NCBI RefSeq assembly: GCF_001570405.1
Contig: NZ_BBYM01000017.1
Span: 124,001-188,000 of the forward strand
Length of the DNA stretch: 64,000 bases
Source: Microtetraspora niveoalba
Lineage (GTDB): Bacteria; Actinomycetota; Actinomycetes; Streptosporangiales; Streptosporangiaceae
Direction: 5' to 3'
Position numbers and translations under genes: made by a program
Shown: in pieces, positions 25,747 to 33,476 of the stretch
Position numbering within the stretch: the first letter of the stretch is position 1
Layout: every line of letters starts with the position of its first letter
The notes under the pieces: generated by a model
Seen by the model: the letters and a program-made list of their open reading frames with translations, nothing else
Databases searched by the model: none
Told to the model about the DNA's origin: nothing

Positions 25747-25917
25747 CTATGCCACAGCGGCCCTCAGCAGGGCCGTTGATGCTTGCCTCTTCTCAATCAT
25801 CTGACGCTCGAACGTGACAGGCGGCAGCCCGTCGTTAGCGCTGTGCCTCCTGCTGGTGTTGTAGAAGTCGACGATCCAGGTCGCGATCTTCATCCGTGCC
25901 TCGGCCCGCGTACGGAA
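25747..25917 (-). mobile_element. IS3-family transposase C-terminal fragment
   Basis: About 56 codons ending in TAG (25749-25747) read RTRAEARMKIATWIVDFYNT, then a RRHSANDGLPPVTFE block, the conserved C-terminus of IS3-group OrfB. The fragment joins truncated chrB at about 25917, so it probably marks the insertion or deletion that removed the chrB 3' end. Confidence 0.75.
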
Positions 25918-26549
25918 GCGCTGCCGGTGGCCGGGTCACCGACGAACACGAACTCCGCGTCGGGGTCGATGTGACGGCGGATCAGCCATGCGCACGCGGC
26001 CCTGTCGATGTGAACCCCCGCGCGGGTACTCCACTTCATCTCTGCCGCTCCTTCGTCTCCTCGCCGGTGGCCGCCTGGGGCGATGAGGGCATCGACCGCG
26101 GCGTGGGCGGTGCGGCGCTGGGGCGGATGGAAGTAGTCGCGGCGGCCGATGCGGCGCAACTCGGCCCGCAGCCGTCGGGCGGCTGAGTGCCGGGTCGCCT
26201 CGTCCTGGCCGGACGCGAGTGCGAGTGCGGCCTGCTCGCTGACGGCGGCGTATTCGGCCGCCCTGGCAGCAGACATCGATGCCGCGAGCCGTCGTTCCTG
26301 GGCGGTTGTGGCGGGGTGAGCCAGCCAGATCCCGGCGGTCCCGCCGACCTCGATCACCTCATCGTCGATCCACTCCAGTTGCTCGCGAGTACGCGCGTCG
26401 GCCGGCAGCGCGACCAGCCCATCGGACAGCTGTGCCACGCCCAGGCGCTTGAGCTTGCGCCAAACGCCGATGCGCGGGGTGGACGGCTCGCGGGGCAGCC
26501 GGTAGGACGGCAGCACCCATTCGCCTGTCCCGCCGTGCCGCATGTTCAC
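25890..26549 (-). pseudogene. chrB: Chromate resistance regulator ChrB, 3'-truncated
   Basis: The ChrB N-terminal domain is intact (VLPSYRLPREPSTPRIGVW, KRLGVAQLSDGLVALPADA). The C-terminal ChrB domain starts (STRAGVHIDRAACAWLIRRH, DPDAEFVFVGDP) but is cut after about 30 residues by IS3 sequence. ChrB regulates chromate efflux (chrA) and may act in chromate reduction. No chrA is present. Start is GTG 26549 or ATG 26543. A DUF1259 gene of the kind found in chromate-resistance clusters lies upstream. Confidence 0.8.
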
Positions 26550-26654
26550 GGCCCATCACCTCTGCCGGGGGCCCGCCCGGGTGGCAGGCATCTCATAGCG
26601 CGGTGGCGCCGATCAGCGCGGATGCGATCTCATGCACGCCATATCGGCGCGGTT

Positions 26655-26676
26655 CCTGTACCTGATCTGGTACGGG
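26655..26676. promoter_or_regulatory. Palindrome upstream of chrB
   Basis: CCTGTACC-TGATCT-GGTACGGG: two 5-bp perfect arms (GTACC/GGTAC) around 6 bp, about 110 bp upstream of the chrB start. A candidate ChrB or other operator. Confidence 0.4.
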
Positions 26677-26766
26677 AGGGCTGGTGATGGGTGTCTCCGG
26701 GCGAACGCCCTGGTCGGCAACTCGAACGCCAGCCCATCCCGCTGGTCGTGTGGCCGCTTCCCCCTT

Positions 26767-26973
26767 TCAGCTTCGCCTGTCCCGCTTCGCCCGAATGATC
26801 GCGTGCCCCGTCTGGGCGACCGGATCGCGTCGGGCGCCGAGACGGGCGCCCAAGCGCCGCCATTCAGCCCCGCAGCGAAGCGCCGCCAGTCCCGCCTCGC
26901 GGTCCGGGAGCAGGAGCCGGCGCAGCGACTTCCACATACCGGCCTGGCTGTGGTGTCCGGCCGTCCCGTTCAT
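26767..26973 (-). CDS. Small basic protein, uncertain
   Basis: 68 codons from ATG 26973 with a G-rich sequence just upstream. It is Arg/Leu-rich (MWKSLRRLLLPDREAGLAAL), with no family recognised. It lies between the DUF1259 gene and chrB on the same strand. May be real or fortuitous. Confidence 0.3.
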   Translation of the reverse strand: MNGTAGHHSQAGMWKSLRRLLLPDREAGLAALRCGAEWRRLGARLGARRDPVAQTGHAIIRAKRDRRS

Positions 26974-27002
26974 CGCGCCCCCTATTGCTGGTGGCCGTAG
27001 CT

Positions 27003-27989
27003 TCAGGCAGCCGGTTTGATGTTGCTGGCCGCTACCGCCTGATGCAGCGTGCGGGCGAGCTTGACGGCATCGTCGACCGCCCAGAAGTGCATGTAGAACA
27101 TGCGGGGCTGATCGTCGAGGGTGTGGTTGTGCAGCTCGACGATGTCGATGCCGCCCCGGCGGAGAGCGCGGATGACGTTCTGGACCTCTGGGGCGGTCAT
27201 GACGAAGTCGCCGTTGATGGCGGCCTTTCCGCCCCCGGTCGGCTGGAAGTTCAGGCCGGTGGACACGCCCATCCCCGCTGGGGTGACCCGGTTGCCGGAG
27301 GAGACGTCCTCGCGGCGGGCGAAGGTGAACTTGTAGATGCCGCCGTCGTTCGTGCCTTTAGTCCCCAGGGCGGCGTCGATCCCGGCGGTGTCCAGGTCGA
27401 TCGGCGGTGGTGATGACGGAGGGGATGCGGGAGGGGTGGCTGTCTGATCCAGAGCGGAGCGGATGCCGCGGGCGATGGTCGCCGGGTCTCCCATGGCGTG
27501 GATGTGGGTCCACCAGACTGGCGGTTCGTGGGCCAGAAGGTGTTTGTGCAGTGCGGTCTGGGAGATCCCGGCCGCTTGTAGGGCGTCGGTCACCTTGCCC
27601 ACTTCATCTTCGGTGACCACGAGATCGCCCATCATCATCGTCTGGCCGTCTCCGTAGCGGGTGAAGGCCGCGTACGAGCCCAGCGCGAACCCCGGCTTGA
27701 TGGGAACTCCTTTGGATGTGACCTTGAGGTCTGATCGGGGGAATCCCACCCGGTACACGGTGTGATCGGTTGACAGCTTTCCGGATCTGCCCAGTGCCTG
27801 GGCGGTCGACTTCCAGTCGGCCTCGCTGGTGGCCACCGGCCGCAGGAGGGGGTCCTGTTGTGGTGCGTCCCCGTCAGCTGCGTACGCGGTCGCCATGCCC
27901 GAGCCGCCCGATGCTGTCACCAGCGCGACTATCACCACAAGCCCTGTTGTGCGGATCCGGCTCATGCGTGGGAACGAAACAGTGTGCAT
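27003..27989 (-). CDS. Secreted DUF1259 protein (LppY/LpqO, ChrL-like)
   Basis: 328 aa with a signal peptide (VVIVALVTASGGSGMATAYA) and two DUF1259 repeats, about 55-165 (TVYRVGFPRSDLKVTSKGV, MMGDLVVTEDEVGKVTDAL, LLAHEPPVWWTHIHAMGDP) and 195-325 (FTFARRE, MTAPEVQNVIRALRRGGIDI, MFYMHFWAVDD). Each repeat keeps the conserved H and W-x-H/M-H-F-W positions. ChrL, a LppY/LpqO homologue, belongs to an Arthrobacter chromate-resistance determinant; the nearby truncated chrB supports the same setting. GAGGGGAGCACACG precedes ATG 27989. Confidence 0.85.
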   Translation of the reverse strand: MHTVSFPRMSRIRTTGLVVIVALVTASGGSGMATAYAADGDAPQQDPLLRPVATSEADWKSTAQALGRSGKLSTDHTVYRVGFPRSDLKVTSKGVPIKPGFALGSYAAFTRYGDGQTMMMGDLVVTEDEVGKVTDALQAAGISQTALHKHLLAHEPPVWWTHIHAMGDPATIARGIRSALDQTATPPASPPSSPPPIDLDTAGIDAALGTKGTNDGGIYKFTFARREDVSSGNRVTPAGMGVSTGLNFQPTGGGKAAINGDFVMTAPEVQNVIRALRRGGIDIVELHNHTLDDQPRMFYMHFWAVDDAVKLARTLHQAVAASNIKPAA

Positions 27990-28290
27990 CGTGTGCTCCC
28001 CTCAGCACCCGACGAAACACCTCTGCAACCACGGTTACATCGGCCCGCCCTGGATGGAAGACATTCCACGTCTTTCATGCCGGTTGCTGACAACTCCACG
28101 ACCTACCTTGGGCCGGATGACTCGTAGTGGCCGTCATGGTGGCGGTCAGCGGGGGAACGAGTCATAGAGCGGAGCCTCCTGCCGCTAACTCATGAGGTGC
28201 ACGTCGTCCATGTGCTCTGAACACCAAATAGCACGGGCATCGCATGACCGTGCCTTGCCCACATATGGTGCGCCCCCGAAGGACCTCGTC
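27990..28290. other. 301-bp divergent intergenic region
   Basis: No gene. It must hold the promoter of the DUF1259 gene and of the divergent lipoprotein remnant. I see no clear dyad. Confidence 0.4.
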
Positions 28291-28895
28291 ATGGGTGTCT
28301 CTTCCCGCTGGTTATCGCGTCGGCGTGCTGGCGTCGTGGCCGTAGTTCCTGCCGCGCTCGCGCTCGTGCTCGCCGCCTGCGGCCTCAACCCCGGTTCTGG
28401 GGACCATGCCCCGGTGCTGAGCACGGGCCACAGCTCGATGCCCGCCACGTCGTCGCCAATACCCGGTATGGGCACCATGGACGGCTTGTCCTCCGAGCAG
28501 GCCGGCTACACGATGGCCTCCAGCACCGCCACACTGCCGTCCGGCAAGGCCGCCGACTACCGGTTTTCACCATTACCGGCCCGAACGGCAAGCCTGTCAC
28601 CGCTTTCGCCATCACGCAGACCAAGGTGCTGAACTTCTACGCCATCCGCTCGGACCTGACCGGTTCTCAGCACATCCACCCGACGATGGCCTCCGATGGC
28701 GTCTGGACCGCCTCGCTGGCCGCGCTTCAGCCCGGGACATGGCGGCTGTTCACCCAGTTCACTCCGGACACCGGCTCAGGCAAGGGCCAAGACTTCGTTC
28801 TCAGCCGCACCGTCACCGTTCCCGGACCGGTCACCCCCGTCGCCCTGCCCAGGCCTCAAGCTCCACGACGGTCGACGGCTATGTCGTGAACGTGC
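28291..28895 (+). pseudogene. Lipoprotein of unknown function, frameshifted and 3'-truncated
   Basis: Starts at ATG 28291 with a lipoprotein signal (VVPAALALVLAAC). The frame is lost at the TTTT run 28562-28565, where DYRF should continue as TITGPNGKPVTAF in another frame. That frame then reads a beta-sandwich domain (FYAIRSDLTGSQHIHPTM, AALQPGTWRLFTQFTPDTG). A second slip near 28860 leads to SSTTVDGYVVNVRG, where IS3 sequence begins. Proteins of this layout are actinobacterial cell-surface lipoproteins, some near metal-resistance genes. Confidence 0.7.
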
Positions 28896-29110
28896 GCGGA
28901 TCGGGGCGATCTTTCACAGCTACCACGGGGCGCAATACACCTCTGCTGACTTTGCCGCCGTGTGCAGGCAGCTCGGGGTGCGCCAGTCGATGGGAGCGGT
29001 GGGCACCAGCGCGGATAACGCTCGCTGAGGCCCTCAACGCCACCCTCAAAGGCGAGACGCTCCAGGGCGCCAAGTACTGGCCCTCTGCCCACGCCGCCCG
29101 GCTGGCCGGT
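28896..29110 (+). mobile_element. IS3-family transposase fragment
   Basis: The DDE core segment IFHSYHGAQYTSADFAAVCR, then QLGVRQSMGAVGTSADNA, breaks by a frameshift at about 29025. It continues in another frame as LAEALNATLKGETLQGAKYW and PSAHAARLA. HSxxGxQYTS and SMGxxGxxxDNA are hallmarks of IS3-group OrfB. The aspartate of the usual HSDxGxQYTS is replaced by Tyr, so the copy is inactive. Confidence 0.72.
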
Positions 29111-29261
29111 ATCATCCTCAAGCTGCTGACCATCCCCGGTCACTACGACATCGCGCTGCGCGACTTCGGCCTCCTGCTCGGCGCAGTCGCTCTCGCCCGG
29201 CTCGCCCAGCGCTACCACAGCACACGGCAGTCGCACTGAAGAGCCCGCAGCAGACACCGCA

Positions 29262-29298
29262 GGTCGGCGTAGGAGGTCCGTGGCCTCCTATGCCGACC
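29262..29298. terminator. Strong hairpin
   Basis: A 15-bp stem with a single G-T pair (GGTCGGCGTAGGAGG, 29262-29276, and CCTCCTATGCCGACC, 29284-29298) and 7-nt loop. It follows the end of the IS3-derived frame. It could be a terminator or an IS end structure. Confidence 0.55.
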
Positions 29299-29419
29299 GC
29301 CTTGTGGCTGAACGTACCGGCCTTTAGGTGCTGGTCAGTTGCTCGCCACAGCTGGGGGCATCATGTTCCCCTTTTGCCGCCCCGGCGCGGGAGGCAATGC
29401 GGGAGCCGGTGGGGGCGGG

Positions 29420-29632
29420 GTGCGGGGCGAGCAGCAACGTCTTCTCGGCGCGGATCACACCGCGACGCCGAGAACCCGTCACACCTTGGCCACGCTGCTG
29501 TGCCCGCGAGGTGATGTGGAGGGCGGCAGGCGCTAACTCCAGACGAAACTGGACGGCAGAGTCCGCGTATTGGGCCACACCCACCCGGAGACCCTGCACA
29601 CACGGCGTGACCTGGATGAGCCGACCGGCTGA
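29420..29632 (+). pseudogene. Tetratricopeptide-repeat protein fragment
   Basis: Two degenerate TPR units in different frames: EQQRLLGADHTATPRTRHTL (about 29430-29490) and VLGHTHPETLHTRRDL ending at TGA 29632. The LGxxHPxTLxTRxxLA pattern is that of actinobacterial NB-ARC/TPR proteins. At least one frameshift separates the units. Confidence 0.5.
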
Positions 29633-29704
29633 CGAACGCACTCGCAAGCTGCAAAGGTCGGCTGTTCGAGCCCGGCACGGTCCAGTCGATGCGCAGGCAC
29701 GCGG

Positions 29705-30196
29705 TCAGGCATCGCCGCCGGTGGTGAGGTCGCGGGTCGCGGTGAGTCCGGCGTCAGTGGTCTTGCGGAGGAAGTCGGCGAGCAGCCTGAGCTGCTCCTC
29801 GTCGTACTCGGCGCAGATCAAGTCCATGGCCGAGTTCATTCCGGCGAAGAGCTGGTACATCTCCCTCCCGCGGTCGGGCAGCGCCCGGACGGTGACGGCG
29901 CGCCGGTCGTCAGGGTCGCGTTCGCGGGCGATCCAGCCGGCGTGTTCCAGCCGGTCGAGGATTCCGGTCATGGTGGCCGGGTGCAGCCCGGCCTGGCGAG
30001 CCAAGGTGCTTGGGCTCAGCGGCCCGTGTCGGCTGATGAGGTCCAGGCAGCCCATGTCGATGTCTTTGAGGGCGAGTTGGACGCCGACCTGGCGGTTGAG
30101 CATCGACAGCTGGTTGTGCATGCCGCGCAGGGCGTCCTTGATCTGGGTGGTGAGCCGCCTGCGGGTACGCCCGTCTCCAGATGTTACGTAACTCAT
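29705..30196 (-). CDS. MarR-family transcriptional regulator
   Basis: 163 aa with the winged helix (LARQAGLHPATMTGILDRLEHAG and the wing RDPDDRRAVTV). It is divergent from two NAD(P)-binding genes across 65 bp and is their likely regulator. That gap holds TATGAC twice (30223 and 30238) and TATGAT at 30234. Start ATG 30196. Confidence 0.9.
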   Translation of the reverse strand: MSYVTSGDGRTRRRLTTQIKDALRGMHNQLSMLNRQVGVQLALKDIDMGCLDLISRHGPLSPSTLARQAGLHPATMTGILDRLEHAGWIARERDPDDRRAVTVRALPDRGREMYQLFAGMNSAMDLICAEYDEEQLRLLADFLRKTTDAGLTATRDLTTGGDA

Positions 30197-30261
30197 ATTG
30201 TCTCGATCTCAAACTCAACTACTATGACCTTCGTATGATATGACAGTGGAAGGATTCAGTC

Positions 30262-31095
30262 ATGATCCTGATCACCGGCGCCACCGGCGTTGTCGGCAGG
30301 GAAGCCGTCCGCCTCCTGGGTGAGGAGGGAGCGAAGGTCGCCGCCGTCACCCGTAACCCGCACGCCGGCTTCCCCGCAGGTACACAGCTCGTCCACCCCG
30401 CCGAGGTCGCCACCCTCGACGGCGTCGAAGCCATCCTGCTCAGTCCGCGCGCCGTCGGAGCCGCTGCCGCCGGCCTTCTGGGCCACGCCCGCGAGACGGG
30501 CGCGAGGAGGGTTGTCGTGCTGTCCGCCGTCACCGTGCAGTACCCAGCCGGGCAGGCACGCTTCCGGCAGCAGTTCCATGCGGTCGAGGACCTCGCCAAG
30601 GGTTGCGGCCTGGACTGGACGATCCTGCGCTGCGCCGACTTCGCCGCCAACACGCTGGCCTGGGCCGGGCAGATCCAGGCGACCGGGACCGTGCGGGGGG
30701 CGTACCCGCGGGCGAGGACCTCGACGATCGACGAGCGCGACATCGCCGCGGTGGCCGCCCTCGCCCTGACTCACCCGCAACACGCCGGTCAGACGTACCT
30801 GCTCACCGGTGAGCAGTCGCTGAGCCAGCCGGAGAAGGTCGCCGCGATCGGCGCGGCGCTCGGCCGAGCGCTGTCGTTCGTCGAGGCCACACCGGATGAG
30901 ATACGCCGCGGCATGCTCGCCGCCGGCCTGCCCGACGAGGTGCCCGACCGGCTGCTCGGCTCGCTGGCCGACTACGCCCGCGAAGCCGGGCCCACCACCG
31001 ACACCGTACGGCGGCTGCTGGGCCGCCCGGCGCGGACGTACGCCACCTGGGCGACGGACCACAGCGCCGCCTTCAGCTCGGGAGGACAACGATGA
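30262..31095 (+). CDS. NAD(P)H-binding protein, NmrA/atypical SDR family
   Basis: 277 aa. N-terminal Rossmann motif MILITGATGVVGREAVRLL (GxxGxxG), then VVVLSAVTVQYP and DWTILRCADFAANTLAWAG, typical of NmrA-like atypical SDRs, which lack the canonical YxxxK. They act as redox sensors or NAD(P)H-dependent reductases. The gene overlaps the next by ATGA (31092-31095). Regulated probably by the divergent MarR. Confidence 0.87.
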   Translation: MILITGATGVVGREAVRLLGEEGAKVAAVTRNPHAGFPAGTQLVHPAEVATLDGVEAILLSPRAVGAAAAGLLGHARETGARRVVVLSAVTVQYPAGQARFRQQFHAVEDLAKGCGLDWTILRCADFAANTLAWAGQIQATGTVRGAYPRARTSTIDERDIAAVAALALTHPQHAGQTYLLTGEQSLSQPEKVAAIGAALGRALSFVEATPDEIRRGMLAAGLPDEVPDRLLGSLADYAREAGPTTDTVRRLLGRPARTYATWATDHSAAFSSGGQR

Positions 31096-31760
31096 AACTC
31101 ACGATGGTGGCCGCCACCGGCGGCATCGGACGACACCTGGTCGAGCAGGCGGTGGCCGGCGGGCATGACGTGACCGCTGTGGCCCGCCGCCCACGTGACC
31201 TGCCGGACGGCGTCCGGGCTGTCGCCGTCGACCTCGCCCGGCCGGACATGCGGGCACTCGCCTCGGCGATACGCGGAGCCGACGCCGTACTGTCCGCGCT
31301 CGGCCCGCGAAACCCACGCGCGGACGCGGGCATCACCTCGCGTGGCACCCGCGCGATCGTCACGGCGATGCAGGCCGAGCACGTCCGGCGGATCATCATC
31401 GTCAGCGCCGCACCCGTCGGACCGGTGGCGGTGCCCGGCCGGCCGAAGCCACCCAGGCACGACCCCGGCGATGGCATCTTCATGCGGTACCTGGGCGCTC
31501 CGCTGACTCGGGCGATGTTCGGCCGGCACTACGCCGACCTCGCCATGACCGAGCAGATCCTGCGCGACAGCGGTCTGGAATGGACGGTGTCGCGCCCGCC
31601 CAAGCTCACCGACAAGCCGCTGACCGGCAGGTACCGGACCGCATTGAACCGCAACATCCGGGGCGGCTTCTCCGTGCCGCGCGCCGACGTCGCCCACCAC
31701 ATGCTCGCCATGATGGACCAGCCGGAGACGATCAAGCAGATCGTCGGAATCGCGAGCTGA
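31092..31760 (+). CDS. NAD(P)-binding oxidoreductase, atypical SDR
   Basis: 222 aa. MKLTMVAATGGIGRHLVEQA is a GxxGxxG-type dinucleotide site; RIIIVSAAPVGPVAVPG and LRDSGLEWTVSRPPKLTDKP match BVR-B/NmrA-like short reductases. It starts inside the previous stop (ATGA), so both are made from one transcript. The two genes may act on flavins, quinones or electrophiles, but the substrate is unknown. Confidence 0.87.
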   Translation: MKLTMVAATGGIGRHLVEQAVAGGHDVTAVARRPRDLPDGVRAVAVDLARPDMRALASAIRGADAVLSALGPRNPRADAGITSRGTRAIVTAMQAEHVRRIIIVSAAPVGPVAVPGRPKPPRHDPGDGIFMRYLGAPLTRAMFGRHYADLAMTEQILRDSGLEWTVSRPPKLTDKPLTGRYRTALNRNIRGGFSVPRADVAHHMLAMMDQPETIKQIVGIAS

Positions 31761-31799
31761 CGGGTGGGAAGGGAGCGGTAGGCACAACGATGTAGTCGC

Positions 31800-32460
31800 G
31801 ACCGGGCGTCGCCTCAAAGGGCCGGGGTCCACATCCGGCCAGAGATACTCGCAGATCTCCTCGCGTTCCAGCCCTTTCGGATGGACCGCGAGGAGAACGA
31901 ACAACTCCAGAGCCTTGGTTCGGCCGGAGACGTCGACCGCCTTACCATCGACCTCGACGATCGGCTCGCCGACGATACTCAATCGCACGCGGCGCTCCGC
32001 GGTACTGGGTGGCGGCACGGACAAGTCCACTTCCCGTGCCGGCTGCTCTGCGGGCATGCCGTTCCCCGCGGCGAGCTTGTGGAGCACCGCGCTCGCGGAT
32101 TCCTGGGGCAGGTGGAACAGGGGGTGTCTCGCAGCTTCTCGGCCAGTGCCCCGGACGCCTCCGCCACCGGGTGGTCCTCGTCGACCTCACAGGTCGTTCC
32201 GGACGCCGACCGCCCGACCACCAGTGCTCCAATGCCGAAACTGGACGCGAGGCCCATGAGCGTGTCCAGATACGAGTGCCCTTCCCCCCGTGACGGAGCG
32301 CCAACTGCCGCACATGCCGGTACGACACCGCCGCGGCAATGACCGCGACCGGCATCACGGACGAGGTGGTCGTCCCTCGGATCCAACGATCAGCGTCGAC
32401 GACGAGGAAGAGCCCGTCGGTCCACACCGCCCTTGACCACCTCGGCGCGGGTCTCAACAA
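31800..32460 (-). pseudogene. BTAD/OmpR-type regulator with membrane segment, multiply frameshifted
   Basis: Three frames carry consecutive coding pieces: SSVMPVAVIAAAVSYRHVRQ, then YLDTLMGLASSFGIGALVVG through EKLRDTP, then PLFHLPQESASAVLHKLAAG through VRLSIVGEPIVEVDG and KALELFVLLAVHPKGLEREE. The last is the DNA-binding winged helix of a BTAD-type activator. One slip is at the run of five G/C bases near 32120. The gene ends abruptly at about 31815, so it is a dead remnant. Confidence 0.6.
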
Positions 32461-32530
32461 TGAGACGGCCCCGAGGAAACCGCAGATGAGAGCGCCGTAA
32501 ATTTACGGCATGCCCGGCCCGGGACGCCCA

Positions 32531-32635
32531 TCACGAGATCGGCGTAAATCCGCCCATCGTAAGAAGGCCTTCCTCGTCGAGGAGTCGTTCCAGTGCAGCA
32601 ACATGGCCGAGGTGGAAGAGCTTGAACTCAGGCAC
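32531..32635 (-). pseudogene. Short 5' gene fragment with a strong RBS
   Basis: GTG 32635 follows GGGGAGGAGAGATC and opens 34 codons (PEFKLFHLGHVAALERLLDE) before a TGA. It reads like the beginning of a longer helical protein cut by rearrangement. No family recognised. Confidence 0.3.
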
Positions 32636-32712
32636 GATCTCTCCTCCCCTGCGTTCGTCCCCGCGGTTGTTACTACGCAGCGTTTCGAGATCCGCTAGCA
32701 CAGTCATTGGTT

Positions 32713-32823
32713 GTTGCGATCCTCGGCCGCCCCGGAGGACGACCGCCACCGGAGGGGGTCAACGGGGCCACGCCGCCGCCGCTGCGTTGCGATCCTCGGC
32801 CGCCCCGGAGGACGACCGCCACC
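32713..32823. repeat. 38-bp perfect direct repeat
   Basis: GTTGCGATCCTCGGCCGCCC plus 18 further identical bases occurs at 32713-32750 and 32786-32823, 73 bp apart, at the junction between the regulator debris and an amidohydrolase remnant. Confidence 0.85.
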
Positions 32824-32839
32824 CCTGCTCGCCTGGCGT

Positions 32840-33279
32840 GTGTCTGTGGCCCTCCAGTTGCGGGCCAGTTGGTGGAGAGCGGAGTCACCTTCGCCAGGGA
32901 CCTCGGCGCGCCGCGCGGACTCTCCGCGCGGATCCGCGATGAGATCCGGAGCGGGACGGCGCCGGGCCCCCGCCCGCTGACCCGGACCAACGGGCACTGC
33001 TGGTTCATGGATAACGAGTCGGCGCGGTTGTCGACGGCCTGCGCGGCCTCGTCGCCTCCGGCCTGTCCGTACGGCAGGCGCTGGCGGCGGCCACGGAGGC
33101 CGGGATGCGCGCCGCCGGACTGGCGAAGGCGGGCGCGGTCAAGCCGGGATACCTGGCCGGACCTGATCGCGGTCGACGCCGACCCGCGGTCCGGCGTCGA
33201 CGCGCTGCTGGATCCCCCGTTCGTCGTCGTGGGCGGTCGCGTCGTCAAGGACGTCATCGGCCGCGCCGCCGCCGGGTAA
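32840..33279 (+). pseudogene. Amidohydrolase-family remnant with internal deletion
   Basis: Pieces of a metal-dependent amidohydrolase occur in order: LVESGVTFARDLGAPRGLSA, IRDEIRSGTAPGPR and TRTNGHCWFM, then directly the late segments VRQALAAATEAGMRAAGL and, after a one-base slip at about 33152, ADLIAVDADPRSGVDALLDP and FVVVGGRVVKD. The metal-binding middle of the barrel is missing. The gene is dead; a good terminator follows. Confidence 0.7.
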
Positions 33280-33387
33280 GCGCCGCTCGAAGCGGTGAGC
33301 GGCAGGTCGTACCCGCGGTGCCTGGTGGGATCTGCCCGCCGAGTCCGGACCGGGGTCCCTATTACCCGCCGCTACCCAAGGCTCCAG

Positions 33388-33418
33388 AGCCCCGCGTTCC
33401 CTCCGGTGCGGGGCTTTT
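33388..33418 (+). terminator. Rho-independent terminator
   Basis: AGCCCCGC (33388-33395) pairs with GCGGGGCT (33408-33415) and is followed by TTTTCC. It ends the amidohydrolase remnant and insulates the TetR promoter. Confidence 0.75.
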
Positions 33419-33427
33419 CCCTGCGAC

Positions 33428-33476
33428 TTGCCATGCATTGAACATGTGTTTAGCATTTAAAACATGTGTTCAGCAT
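33428..33476 (+). promoter_or_regulatory. Leaderless promoter with paired TetR operator repeats
   Basis: TTGCCA (33428-33433), 17 bp, TAGCAT (33451-33456) predicts a transcription start near the A of the TetR ATG at 33464, giving a leaderless mRNA. AACATGTGTTYAGCAT occurs at 33441-33456 and 33461-33476, exactly 20 bp apart (about two helical turns). One copy covers the spacer and -10 element; the other covers the start codon. Confidence 0.6.

Noticed and set aside
32713-32823. Repeat pair considered as a CRISPR or IS terminal repeat
   Set aside because: Only two direct copies, no inverted orientation, no cas gene or transposase adjacent.
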